A DNA stretch of 64,000 nucleotides from Chroococcidiopsis sp. TS-821. Lineage in GTDB: Bacteria > Cyanobacteriota > Cyanobacteriia > Cyanobacteriales > Chroococcidiopsidaceae. The notes under the pieces are model-generated. The model saw only the letters and a list, made by a program, of their open reading frames with translations, had not been told where the DNA came from and did no database searches. The stretch's first letter is position 1. Every line of letters begins with the position of its first letter. Where the stretch lies: contig NZ_MVDI01000010.1 in NCBI RefSeq assembly GCF_002939305.1, positions 62,001-126,000 on the forward strand, read 5' to 3'. Positions 27,962 to 35,725 of the stretch are shown here, one piece after another. A program made the translations under genes and the position numbers.

Positions 27962-30900
27962 ATGGCAGTCATTAGAGGAACTGTTGGTAACGATACTTTA
28001 ACTGGAACGCAATTTGCAGACACACTCTTCGGTTTTGCAGGAAATGACTTATTGTTAGGTCGTGGTGGTAATGATGTTCTGAATGGCGGTGTAGGCAATG
28101 ACACGCTTGATGGTGGTAATGGTATCGATACCCTTATCGGGGGAGCGGGCAATGATACGTATCGTATTAATAACACGAATGACATCATTAATGAAGCAGT
28201 AAATGGTGGGATAGATACTGTTTTATCTTCTAGAAGCTATACATTAGGTAACAATTTAGAGCGGCTAATACTAACAGGAATTGCGGCAATTAATGGTACA
28301 GGGAATAGCCTCAATAACATTATCATCGGCAATAACAATAACAATGTGCTGCGCGGCGGGGCAGGTAACGACAGCCTGAATGGACAAAAAGGAAGTGATA
28401 CTCTTTATGGAGGCGATGGTAACGACACGCTCAGCGGTAGTTCAATATATGATGTTTTCGGTGACGACGATCCTTATGATGGTGGCGATTTCACAGCAGA
28501 TTTCTTATACGGTGGTGATGGTAACGACACCTATATCATTGCTGAATCATTTGATGTAATTTATGAAACAGCTAATAGTGGTATTGATACAGTCATTAGT
28601 TATCGTGACTACACGTTAGGCAACAATTTAGAAAACTTAACCTTAGTTGATTCTCCACTCAGTAGTAATAATACTCGTCTTACAGGCAACGGTCTCAATA
28701 ATGTAATCATCGGTAATTCAAAAAGAAATATTTTGCGCGGTCAAGCCGGTAATGATTTACTCAATGGTGGTGCAGGTGATGATACTTTAAGCGGTACAGA
28801 CGGCACTCTTGACCGCGATACCCTCACTGGTGGTAGCGGTAGAGACACGTTTGTTCTCGGTACTGACTCTAGCGTATTTTACGACGACAATAATCGAACT
28901 ACACCAGGTTTTGGCGACTATGCTTTGATTAAAGATTTTAATCCTAACGAAGACCAAATTCGACTCAACGGCAAGCGTTCTGACTATGTTCTCTTAACTT
29001 CGCCCACAGGAATGCCAGCAGGAACCGCAATTTTTCGCAACAAAAGCGGCGAACCTAATGAACTCATCGCAATTATTCAAGGCTCGACAACTTCACTCAA
29101 TCTTAACGGTACCTATTTTAAGTTTACTGGTGACGAAATTAACGTTGCTACGCTTAATGGTAACAATGGCTTTACGATCAGTGGCTTTGGCAAAGGTTTC
29201 TACGGCTTCTCTGATGTGCCTATCAGCAGCGCCGGAGATATTAATGGTGACGGCTTTACTGATATCTTAATTGGTGCATCTTGGACTAATTCAAGTGGGC
29301 AATATGCTGGTGCAAGCTACGTTGTATTTGGTAAACCAGGTGGATTTGGTGCAAATGTGAACGTAGCAAATCTCAACGGTAACAATGGATTTGTTCTTGA
29401 AGGTATCAATTCAGGTGACGTTTCAGGTGCTTCTGTTAGTAATGCGGGAGATGTGAATGGTGATGGCTTTGCTGACATCTTAATTGGGGCACCTGGTGCC
29501 GATCCTAACGGTCGAGATAGTGCCGGAGAAAGTTATGTTGTGTTTGGTAAATCAGGTGGATTTGGCGCACGCGTAAACTTAGCAACGCTCAATGGTAATA
29601 ATGGGTTTGTCCTCGAAGGCATCAATGCATTTGATGGTTCAGGTGTTTTGGTCAGCAATGCGGGAGATGTGAATGGCGATGGCTTTGCAGATATCTTGAT
29701 TGGTGCGCCTAAAGCTGGTTCTAATCGTCAAAATAATATCGCAGAAAGTTATGTCGTATTTGGCAAAGCAGGTGGATTTGATACGCGGGTAAATTTAGCC
29801 GCCCTCAATGGTAGTAATGGTTTTGCAATCAAAGGGATTACTAGTGCCCGTTACAGTTTAGATTTTTCTATCAGTAATGCGGGAGATGTGAATGGCGATG
29901 GCTTTGCTGACATCATTATTGGGGCACCTGGTGCGGGCGAAGCAGGACAAGCATATGTTGTGTTTGGGAAATCAGGTGGATTTGGCGCAAGTGTGAACTT
30001 GGCTGCGCTGAATGGTAAGAATGGCTTTGCCATCAATGGCGTCACATCAATAAACGCCGTTAGCGATGCAGGCGATATTAATGGTGATGGCTTTGCTGAC
30101 ATCATTATTGGGGCACCTGGTGCGCGTGCCAATGGTCTAGCCCGTGCTGGTCAAAGTTATGTCATATTTGGGAAATCAGGCGGATTTGGCGCAAGTGTGA
30201 ACTTGGCAAATCTCAACGGTAACAATGGCTTTACGATCAATGGCACTCAAACATTTGCTTACTCGGGTGCAGCAGTTAGCAGTGCAGGAGATGTGAATGG
30301 TGATGGCTTTGATGATGCGATCGTCGGAACGAGTAGTTCTTATTACGGTGGTGCTGGTTTTGAAATAGGTATTGGAGAAAGCTACGTTATCTTTGGCAAA
30401 GCGGGTGGTTTTGGTGCTAATTTCAATCTAGTTGATTTGAATGGGCTAAATGGTTTTCCTATTAAAGGAATTGAGACACGTAACACGACAAGCACATCTA
30501 TCAGTGAAGCGGGAGATGTAGATGGTGATGGCTTTGATGATATCTTACTTGGTTCTTATATAGCGGCAGAAAGCTACGTTATCTTTGGCAAAGACTTTAA
30601 TAATCAAGTGACACGCCAAGGCACGGCAGGAAATGACACACTGATTGGCACGAACGGTGATGATATTCTCATTGGTGGTAGGGGGAACGATCGCCTGATT
30701 GGCGGTCTTGGCGCGAATGTCCTCTATGGTGGTGCGGGAGATGATACGCTCAGCTTTGGTGCGAGCGATCGCCGGATTGATGGCGGTAGCGGTACGGATA
30801 CTTTAACCGTAGATACTAGCGGCGTCACAATCGATTTAACGACTTTGCCTAACAACCGGATTCGAGGAATTGAAATCGTTGACCTTACGGGAACTGGCAA

Positions 30901-31117
30901 TAATACCTTAAACTTAACGCGCTTGGATTTACTAGCATTGTCAGATACAACCAACCGTTTGATTGTCAATGGCAATAGGGGCGATCGCGTCACTTCAACT
31001 GGGCAAGGATGGCTGAGTGGCGGTACGACAACACTCGATGGTGTTTTGTACAATCAGTATACTTCTGGTGCTGCTACGCTTTTAGTTGATGCAGACATTA
31101 CACAAACGATTAGCTAA
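27962..31117 (+). CDS. Secreted RTX calcium-binding protein with a seven-repeat FG-GAP propeller
   Basis: A 1051-residue protein with no Sec signal, as expected for type I secretion. RTX nonapeptide repeats (G-G-x-G-x-D-x-L-x, for example 'GGAGNDTL'-like) occur at about 5-75, 115-180 and 240-290. A short conserved module follows ('DFNPNEDQIRLNGKRSDYVL'). Then come seven FG-GAP/integrin-alpha-type repeats (about 420-870), each with a D-x-N-x-D-G-x-x-D calcium loop such as 'AGDVNGDGFADILIGAP' and 'SYVVFGKSGGFGA' between them. RTX repeats resume at about 885-960 before a C-terminal beta region. Seven repeats predict one complete seven-bladed propeller, a likely adhesion or surface-layer module. 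The ATG at 27962 with GGAG upstream is preferred to the TTG at 27944. Confidence 0.9.
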   Translation: MAVIRGTVGNDTLTGTQFADTLFGFAGNDLLLGRGGNDVLNGGVGNDTLDGGNGIDTLIGGAGNDTYRINNTNDIINEAVNGGIDTVLSSRSYTLGNNLERLILTGIAAINGTGNSLNNIIIGNNNNNVLRGGAGNDSLNGQKGSDTLYGGDGNDTLSGSSIYDVFGDDDPYDGGDFTADFLYGGDGNDTYIIAESFDVIYETANSGIDTVISYRDYTLGNNLENLTLVDSPLSSNNTRLTGNGLNNVIIGNSKRNILRGQAGNDLLNGGAGDDTLSGTDGTLDRDTLTGGSGRDTFVLGTDSSVFYDDNNRTTPGFGDYALIKDFNPNEDQIRLNGKRSDYVLLTSPTGMPAGTAIFRNKSGEPNELIAIIQGSTTSLNLNGTYFKFTGDEINVATLNGNNGFTISGFGKGFYGFSDVPISSAGDINGDGFTDILIGASWTNSSGQYAGASYVVFGKPGGFGANVNVANLNGNNGFVLEGINSGDVSGASVSNAGDVNGDGFADILIGAPGADPNGRDSAGESYVVFGKSGGFGARVNLATLNGNNGFVLEGINAFDGSGVLVSNAGDVNGDGFADILIGAPKAGSNRQNNIAESYVVFGKAGGFDTRVNLAALNGSNGFAIKGITSARYSLDFSISNAGDVNGDGFADIIIGAPGAGEAGQAYVVFGKSGGFGASVNLAALNGKNGFAINGVTSINAVSDAGDINGDGFADIIIGAPGARANGLARAGQSYVIFGKSGGFGASVNLANLNGNNGFTINGTQTFAYSGAAVSSAGDVNGDGFDDAIVGTSSSYYGGAGFEIGIGESYVIFGKAGGFGANFNLVDLNGLNGFPIKGIETRNTTSTSISEAGDVDGDGFDDILLGSYIAAESYVIFGKDFNNQVTRQGTAGNDTLIGTNGDDILIGGRGNDRLIGGLGANVLYGGAGDDTLSFGASDRRIDGGSGTDTLTVDTSGVTIDLTTLPNNRIRGIEIVDLTGTGNNTLNLTRLDLLALSDTTNRLIVNGNRGDRVTSTGQGWLSGGTTTLDGVLYNQYTSGAATLLVDADITQTIS

Positions 31118-31267
31118 ATTTGTGGGCGGGAAATTGGTAATGGGTAACAGATAATTGGTTGCCCATTACTAGCCACTAGTCACTCATCACTACCTACTAA
31201 TGTTATATCAAGTTCTACTGGGTATAAAATGGGGATCTAGCCTTATTGTTGTATGCAAGGCAGAATC

Positions 31268-31310
31268 GTAGCAAGTTCTACAGAATTGGGACAGCAAAAG
31301 TCTGTATCCA
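31268..31310 (+). promoter_or_regulatory. Candidate NtcA-activated promoter of argZ
   Basis: GTA-N8-TAC, the exact NtcA consensus, is at 31268-31281. A -10-like TATCCA follows 23 bases later at 31305-31310, and the argZ start is 39 bases beyond. This is the class II arrangement of nitrogen-regulated cyanobacterial promoters. The site is seen in sequence; activity is inferred. Confidence 0.6.
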
Positions 31311-31348
31311 ATAAAAGCTTGGGAATTTATTTACACTGACATTACTTT

Positions 31349-33463
31349 ATGAATTCTTCGCTTCGCTTCCTCATGTGTCCTCCTGACCACTACGATGTGG
31401 ACTATGTTATTAATCCTTGGATGGAAGGCAACATCCACAAGTCTTCACGCGATCGCGCGGTCGATCAGTGGCAAAAACTGCACCATATTATCAAAGAGCA
31501 TGCGATTGTAGACCTCGTGCAACCACAACCCGGCGTACCCGATATGGTATTCACTGCTAATGCAGGACTCGTGTTGGGAGATAACGTCGTTCTCAGTCGT
31601 TTTTACCACAAAGAACGTCAGGGAGAGGAACCATACTTTAAAGCGTGGTTTGAGTCGCAAGGCTACACGGTATATGAATTGCCAAAAGACTTGCCATTTG
31701 AAGGCGCAGGAGATGCATTGCTGGATCGCGAAGGACGCTGGCTGTGGGCAGGTTATGGCTTTCGTTCGGAACTTGACTCGCATCCTTATATTGCTAAGTG
31801 GCTCGACATCGAAGTGATATCACTGCGGTTGATGGACGAGCGCTTTTATCACTTGGATACGTGTTTTTGTCCGCTTTCGGGTGGTTATTTGCTGTACTAT
31901 CCGCCAGCGTTTGATTCGTATTCCAACCGCATGATTGAAATGCGCGTTGCACCAGAAAAACGCATTGCGATCGCCGAAGCCGATGCGGTGAACTTTGCGT
32001 GTAACGCCGTCAACATCGACTCGGTTGTGATTATGAATAAGGCGAGTGACAATCTCAAACAACGCCTCGCCAAAGCTGGATTTCAAGTCATTGAAACACC
32101 ACTAACAGAATTTCTCAAAGCAGGTGGTGCAGCCAAGTGCTTAACGCTACGAGTCACCGAGCCAGTACGTAGTGAAGTAACGGCAAATGCTCCTGTCGAA
32201 AGCCGTACAATTCGCTTGGAAGGACACTTACTCGATACAGGTTTAATCAACCGCGCGTTAGATTTGATTGTCGAAAATAGCGGTAGCTTCCAAGTACTCA
32301 AATTTAATTTAGGAGAACAACGACAAAGTACTTCAACCGCCGAAGTAAAAGTTTCAGCGCCTTCGCATGATGTGATGGAAAGTATCATCTCACAGCTTAT
32401 TGACTTGGGCGCAGTCGATTTACCACAAGATGAACGCGATGCTAAATTAGAGCCTGTCTTGCAAGCTGGGGTTGCACCAGATGACTTTTACGTCACTACG
32501 ATTTATCCCACTGAAGTGCGAATTAATGGTGAATGGGTACGCGTGCAAAATCAGCGGATGGATGGCGCGATCGCAATCAAACAAACTGCTGATGGGTTAT
32601 TGGCACGGTGTAAGTTATTACGCGATTTAGAAGTAGGCGAACATGTTGTTGTCGACGTTCAAGGTATCCGTACTATCCGCAAAACAGAATCGCGCGAACA
32701 ACGCAATACCCAAGAATTCAGCTTCATGTCTGCGGGAGTGTCCAGCGAACGCCGTGTTGAATTAGTTGTCGAACAAGTCGCGTGGGAACTTAGAAAAATC
32801 CGCGACCAAGGCGGTAAAGTTGTCGTCACAGCAGGTCCAGTGGTAATTCATACAGGCGGTGGCGAACATCTTGCACGATTGATTCGTGAAGGGTACGTGC
32901 AAGCATTACTTGGTGGAAATGCGATCGCTGTCCACGACATGGAACAAAACATGATGGGGACTTCATTGGGTGTCGATATGCAACGTGGAGTTGCAGTACG
33001 CGGCGGACACCGCCATCATTTAAAGGTAATTAATACAATTCGCCGGTGTGGCAGTATCGCTAAAGCTGTGGAGCAGGGTATCTTAAAAAGTGGCGTGATG
33101 TACGAATGCGTGCGTGCAGGTGTACCATTTTCGCTTGCAGGTTCAATTCGCGATGATGGACCATTACCCGATACGCAGATGGATTTAATTAAAGCACAAC
33201 AAGAATATGCACAGTTACTCGAAGGCGCAGACATGATTTTGATGTTGTCTTCGATGTTGCATTCAATTGGTGTTGGTAATATGACACCCGCAGGCGTAAA
33301 GATGGTGTGCGTTGATATTAATCCGGCGGTAGTGACAAAATTAAGCGATCGCGGTTCTGTAGAATCAGTTGGTGTTGTTACTGATGTCGGCTTATTCCTC
33401 AGCTTGTTAGTGCAACAACTCGATCGATTAACAAGTCCGTATCACGTAGCGCAAATGGTTTAA
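31349..33463 (+). CDS. argZ: Bifunctional arginine dihydrolase / ornithine cyclodeaminase (ArgZ/AgrE)
   Basis: A 704-residue enzyme. The N-terminal half (about 1-275) is a guanidine-modifying domain that converts arginine to ornithine, CO2 and two ammonia; 'DMVFTANAGLVL', 'FEGAGDALLD' and the nucleophile Cys264 in 'GGAAKCLTLRV' match characterised ArgZ. The C-terminal half (about 280-700, LOR/SDH type) carries NAD-binding features ('LLGGNAIAVHDMEQNMMG') and makes proline from ornithine, as shown for Anabaena AgrE. It feeds nitrogen from arginine or cyanophycin back into metabolism. A well-formed NtcA site upstream suggests control by nitrogen status. Confidence 0.95.
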   Translation: MNSSLRFLMCPPDHYDVDYVINPWMEGNIHKSSRDRAVDQWQKLHHIIKEHAIVDLVQPQPGVPDMVFTANAGLVLGDNVVLSRFYHKERQGEEPYFKAWFESQGYTVYELPKDLPFEGAGDALLDREGRWLWAGYGFRSELDSHPYIAKWLDIEVISLRLMDERFYHLDTCFCPLSGGYLLYYPPAFDSYSNRMIEMRVAPEKRIAIAEADAVNFACNAVNIDSVVIMNKASDNLKQRLAKAGFQVIETPLTEFLKAGGAAKCLTLRVTEPVRSEVTANAPVESRTIRLEGHLLDTGLINRALDLIVENSGSFQVLKFNLGEQRQSTSTAEVKVSAPSHDVMESIISQLIDLGAVDLPQDERDAKLEPVLQAGVAPDDFYVTTIYPTEVRINGEWVRVQNQRMDGAIAIKQTADGLLARCKLLRDLEVGEHVVVDVQGIRTIRKTESREQRNTQEFSFMSAGVSSERRVELVVEQVAWELRKIRDQGGKVVVTAGPVVIHTGGGEHLARLIREGYVQALLGGNAIAVHDMEQNMMGTSLGVDMQRGVAVRGGHRHHLKVINTIRRCGSIAKAVEQGILKSGVMYECVRAGVPFSLAGSIRDDGPLPDTQMDLIKAQQEYAQLLEGADMILMLSSMLHSIGVGNMTPAGVKMVCVDINPAVVTKLSDRGSVESVGVVTDVGLFLSLLVQQLDRLTSPYHVAQMV

Positions 33464-33475
33464 TTGAGATTACCT

Positions 33476-33496
33476 AAGGTGAGCAATGCTCACCTT
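33476..33496 (+). terminator. Hairpin after argZ
   Basis: AAGGTGAGC and GCTCACCTT are perfect 9-base complements separated by three bases, starting 12 bases after the argZ stop. The following ATTTGTTT is a weak T-tract. Confidence 0.6.
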
Positions 33497-33545
33497 ATTT
33501 GTTTAAATTAAAAAATTTATGGCAGTTCAGTTTCAGTAAGTTTTC

Positions 33546-33598
33546 AAGATTTCTTCTTAAGTTTCTAAGATTTCTTCTTAAGTTTTTAAGATATTTTT
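33546..33598. repeat. Tandem repeat of a 21-base unit
   Basis: The unit AAGATTTCTTCTTAAGTTTCT at 33546-33566 is repeated with one difference (at position 20 of the unit, C to T) at 33567-33587. A partial third copy follows. Each full copy contains TTCTTAAG. Confidence 0.7.
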
Positions 33599-33932
33599 AT
33601 GGATAGAGTAATATTTAGAAATTTTTATAATAGTATGATACTCAAATAGTTTTTGTATAATAACAGGTCATCTTACTGTATCAATAGGGAGGTAATTTCT
33701 AGGGGCAATAGCCTTAGTTTTTATTGAACAAAGAGCGATAGAACTAGCATTGAGTTAAGTGAAGTAACTGAAATACGGATAGGCATGACAACCTCAATGA
33801 ATCCATTATAAAAAATACGTTTTTGCAATAGTTGATTATTAAAAAATTTAGCTCTTTTAGAATTGTCAAAATTTATCGAGTTGATTGTCAAGTAAGATTC
33901 ACGTATCCTTACTAACAACACACTGAAAGTAT

Positions 33933-34694
33933 ATGCCGAAAGTTATTTCAGTCCATTCGTATCGAGGTGGGACGGGTAAGTCTAACTTTACTGCTAACTT
34001 ATCAACCACAGTTGCTGCTTTAGGCAACCGTGTGGGCGTTGTAGATACAGATGTTCCCTCGCCAGGAATTCATAGTTTGTTTTGTCTAGAGCCAGAGCAG
34101 ATGGGCAAAACCCTGAATAATTACTTGTGGGGAGAAAGTGCAATCGAGGATGCAGCTTACGATATCAGTAGCAATGTGGGGCTAAGTGGTGATGGAAAGC
34201 TATATTTGGTTCCTTCCAGTGTTAAAGCAGATGATATTGCCCGCATCTTAAAAGATGGTTACGATGTCAAGCTCATGAATGATGGCTTTCGTCGTTTAGT
34301 TAAAGCATTGCAATTAGATTATTTGTTTATTGATACCCATCCTGGTTTATCCAAGGAAACCTTTTTGTCGATCGCTATTTCCCACGTGCTAATCCTGATT
34401 CTGCGCCCCGATAAGCAAGATTACCAAGGCACAGCAGTCACAATCGATGTGGCACGGCAACTCAAAGTTCGCAAAATGTTGCTAGCAATCAATAAAGCAT
34501 ACAGCAAGCTGAATATAGAAGCACTGAAACAAAAAGTGGAAGAAACCTACAACGAAACGGTAGCAGGGGTGTTTCCTTTGTCGGAAGATATAGTACAGCT
34601 TGCCAGTGAAGGCGTGTTTTGCGTGAAATATCCAGAACATCCAGTAAGTCAAGAGTTCCGCAAAGTGGCGCAGCAAATTGTGGAGGGAGCGTAA
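33933..34694 (+). CDS. ParA/MinD-like ATPase with an atypical Walker A motif
   Basis: A 253-residue P-loop ATPase of the ParA/MinD superfamily. The deviant Walker A reads '[10 protein letters not shown]' (Arg11, Lys16), so the signature lysine that normally precedes the two glycines is arginine. Other motifs are normal: '[12 protein letters not shown]' (A-prime, Asp38/Asp40), '[10 protein letters not shown]' (switch II, Asp134) and 'AINKAYSK' for base recognition. There is no obvious membrane-targeting helix as long as in MinD. These ATPases usually position cell structures (plasmids, chemoreceptors, division sites, carboxysomes). Its TAATG overlap with glutaminase and the downstream membrane sensor suggest it positions or counts that sensor, or senses its state; this is inference. 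Confidence 0.85.
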   Translation: MPKVISVHSYRGGTGKSNFTANLSTTVAALGNRVGVVDTDVPSPGIHSLFCLEPEQMGKTLNNYLWGESAIEDAAYDISSNVGLSGDGKLYLVPSSVKADDIARILKDGYDVKLMNDGFRRLVKALQLDYLFIDTHPGLSKETFLSIAISHVLILILRPDKQDYQGTAVTIDVARQLKVRKMLLAINKAYSKLNIEALKQKVEETYNETVAGVFPLSEDIVQLASEGVFCVKYPEHPVSQEFRKVAQQIVEGA

Positions 34695-35725
34695 TGTCTA
34701 ATATAGGAGATTTACAGTCGCTTGCCAGTTCGATTACAGCCGTTACGTCTCCCTTTCGCAACTATCTCAATGACTTGTATGAGAAATATCGATCGCTCAA
34801 TGAGGGTGCTGTTGCCGATTACATCCCCGAATTAGCTACAGCAAAACCAGAGTGGTTTGGTATATGTATCGTTACAAAAGATGGGCAGCTGTTTGAAGTG
34901 GGGGATTGCGAGAAACTATTTACGATTCAGTCAATTTCTAAAGCCTTCGTGTTTGGCTTGGCATTAGAAGATCATGGTCGCGAGTATGTCAACAGCAAAG
35001 TGAGTGTGGAGCCGACAGGGGAAGCCTTTAACGCGATCGTGCTAGATGAACTCACTAATCGTCCGTACAATCCGATGGTCAATGCAGGAGCGATCGCCAC
35101 TACCGACCTGATTAAAGGTAAAAATGGCACCGAACGCCTGAAACGATTACTGGAAATGTTTAAACGCTACACCGGACGAGAACATGACATCAACGTGCCT
35201 GTCTTTTTATCCGAAAAGGCAACGGGCTATCGCAATCGAGCGATCGCATATTTAATGCTGAACTTTGGTATGGTCAGCGACAAAATCGATGAAACATTGG
35301 ATCTCTACTTTCAGCAATGTTCAATCTTGGTGAATGCTAAAGATCTCGCAATGCTGGCAGCAACTCTCGCCAATGGCGGCATCAATCCTATAACTAAAGA
35401 ACGCGCGATAGATGAACGCTACGTGCAAGATGTGATTAGTGTGATGCTCAGTTGCGGTATGTATGATGCCTCAGGCGAGTGGGCGTATCGGGTAGGACTA
35501 CCTGCAAAAAGTGGTGTGGGTGGTGGCATTACGGCAGTTGCTCCAGGGAAATTGGGCATTGGCACTTTCTCTCCACCGCTGGATGCAAAAGGCAACAGCA
35601 CGCGCGGCATTAAGGTCTGTGAAGACCTGTCAAAAGATTTTGGTTTGCATTTGTTTAATGTAGCCGCACCAGAACGCAACTTGCAAGAATGGATTGCAGG
35701 TGGGGATGGGATCAATGACTGGTAA
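34694..35725 (+). CDS. glsA: Glutaminase A
   Basis: A 343-residue serine-type glutaminase hydrolysing glutamine to glutamate and ammonia. The beta-lactamase-like catalytic Ser80-x-x-Lys83 is in '[10 protein letters not shown]'. '[14 protein letters not shown]' (about 138-151), '[14 protein letters not shown]' and '[13 protein letters not shown]' are family motifs. There is no signal peptide, so it is cytosolic. No STAS or cyclic-nucleotide domain is fused, unlike some bacterial glutaminases; a C-terminal tail of about 20 residues is extra. The ATG at 34694 shares its first base with the stop of the ParA-like gene (TAATG), and the gene overlaps the sensor gene by 11 bases. This shows tight translational coupling of the three. 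Confidence 0.94.
   Translation: MSNIGDLQSLASSITAVTSPFRNYLNDLYEKYRSLNEGAVADYIPELATAKPEWFGICIVTKDGQLFEVGDCEKLFTIQSISKAFVFGLALEDHGREYVNSKVSVEPTGEAFNAIVLDELTNRPYNPMVNAGAIATTDLIKGKNGTERLKRLLEMFKRYTGREHDINVPVFLSEKATGYRNRAIAYLMLNFGMVSDKIDETLDLYFQQCSILVNAKDLAMLAATLANGGINPITKERAIDERYVQDVISVMLSCGMYDASGEWAYRVGLPAKSGVGGGITAVAPGKLGIGTFSPPLDAKGNSTRGIKVCEDLSKDFGLHLFNVAAPERNLQEWIAGGDGINDW

Larger units (their letters stand above)
33464..33932. other. Gene-free region upstream of the ParA-glutaminase-sensor operon
   Basis: About 470 AT-rich bases. It holds the argZ hairpin (33476-33496), a 21-base tandem repeat (33546-33598) and presumably the operon promoter. No small gene is convincing. Confidence 0.45.

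Noticed and set aside
27962-31117. RTX gene as part of the same operon as the type I exporter
   Set aside because: It lies 23 kb away with many unrelated genes between; only a functional link is suggested.
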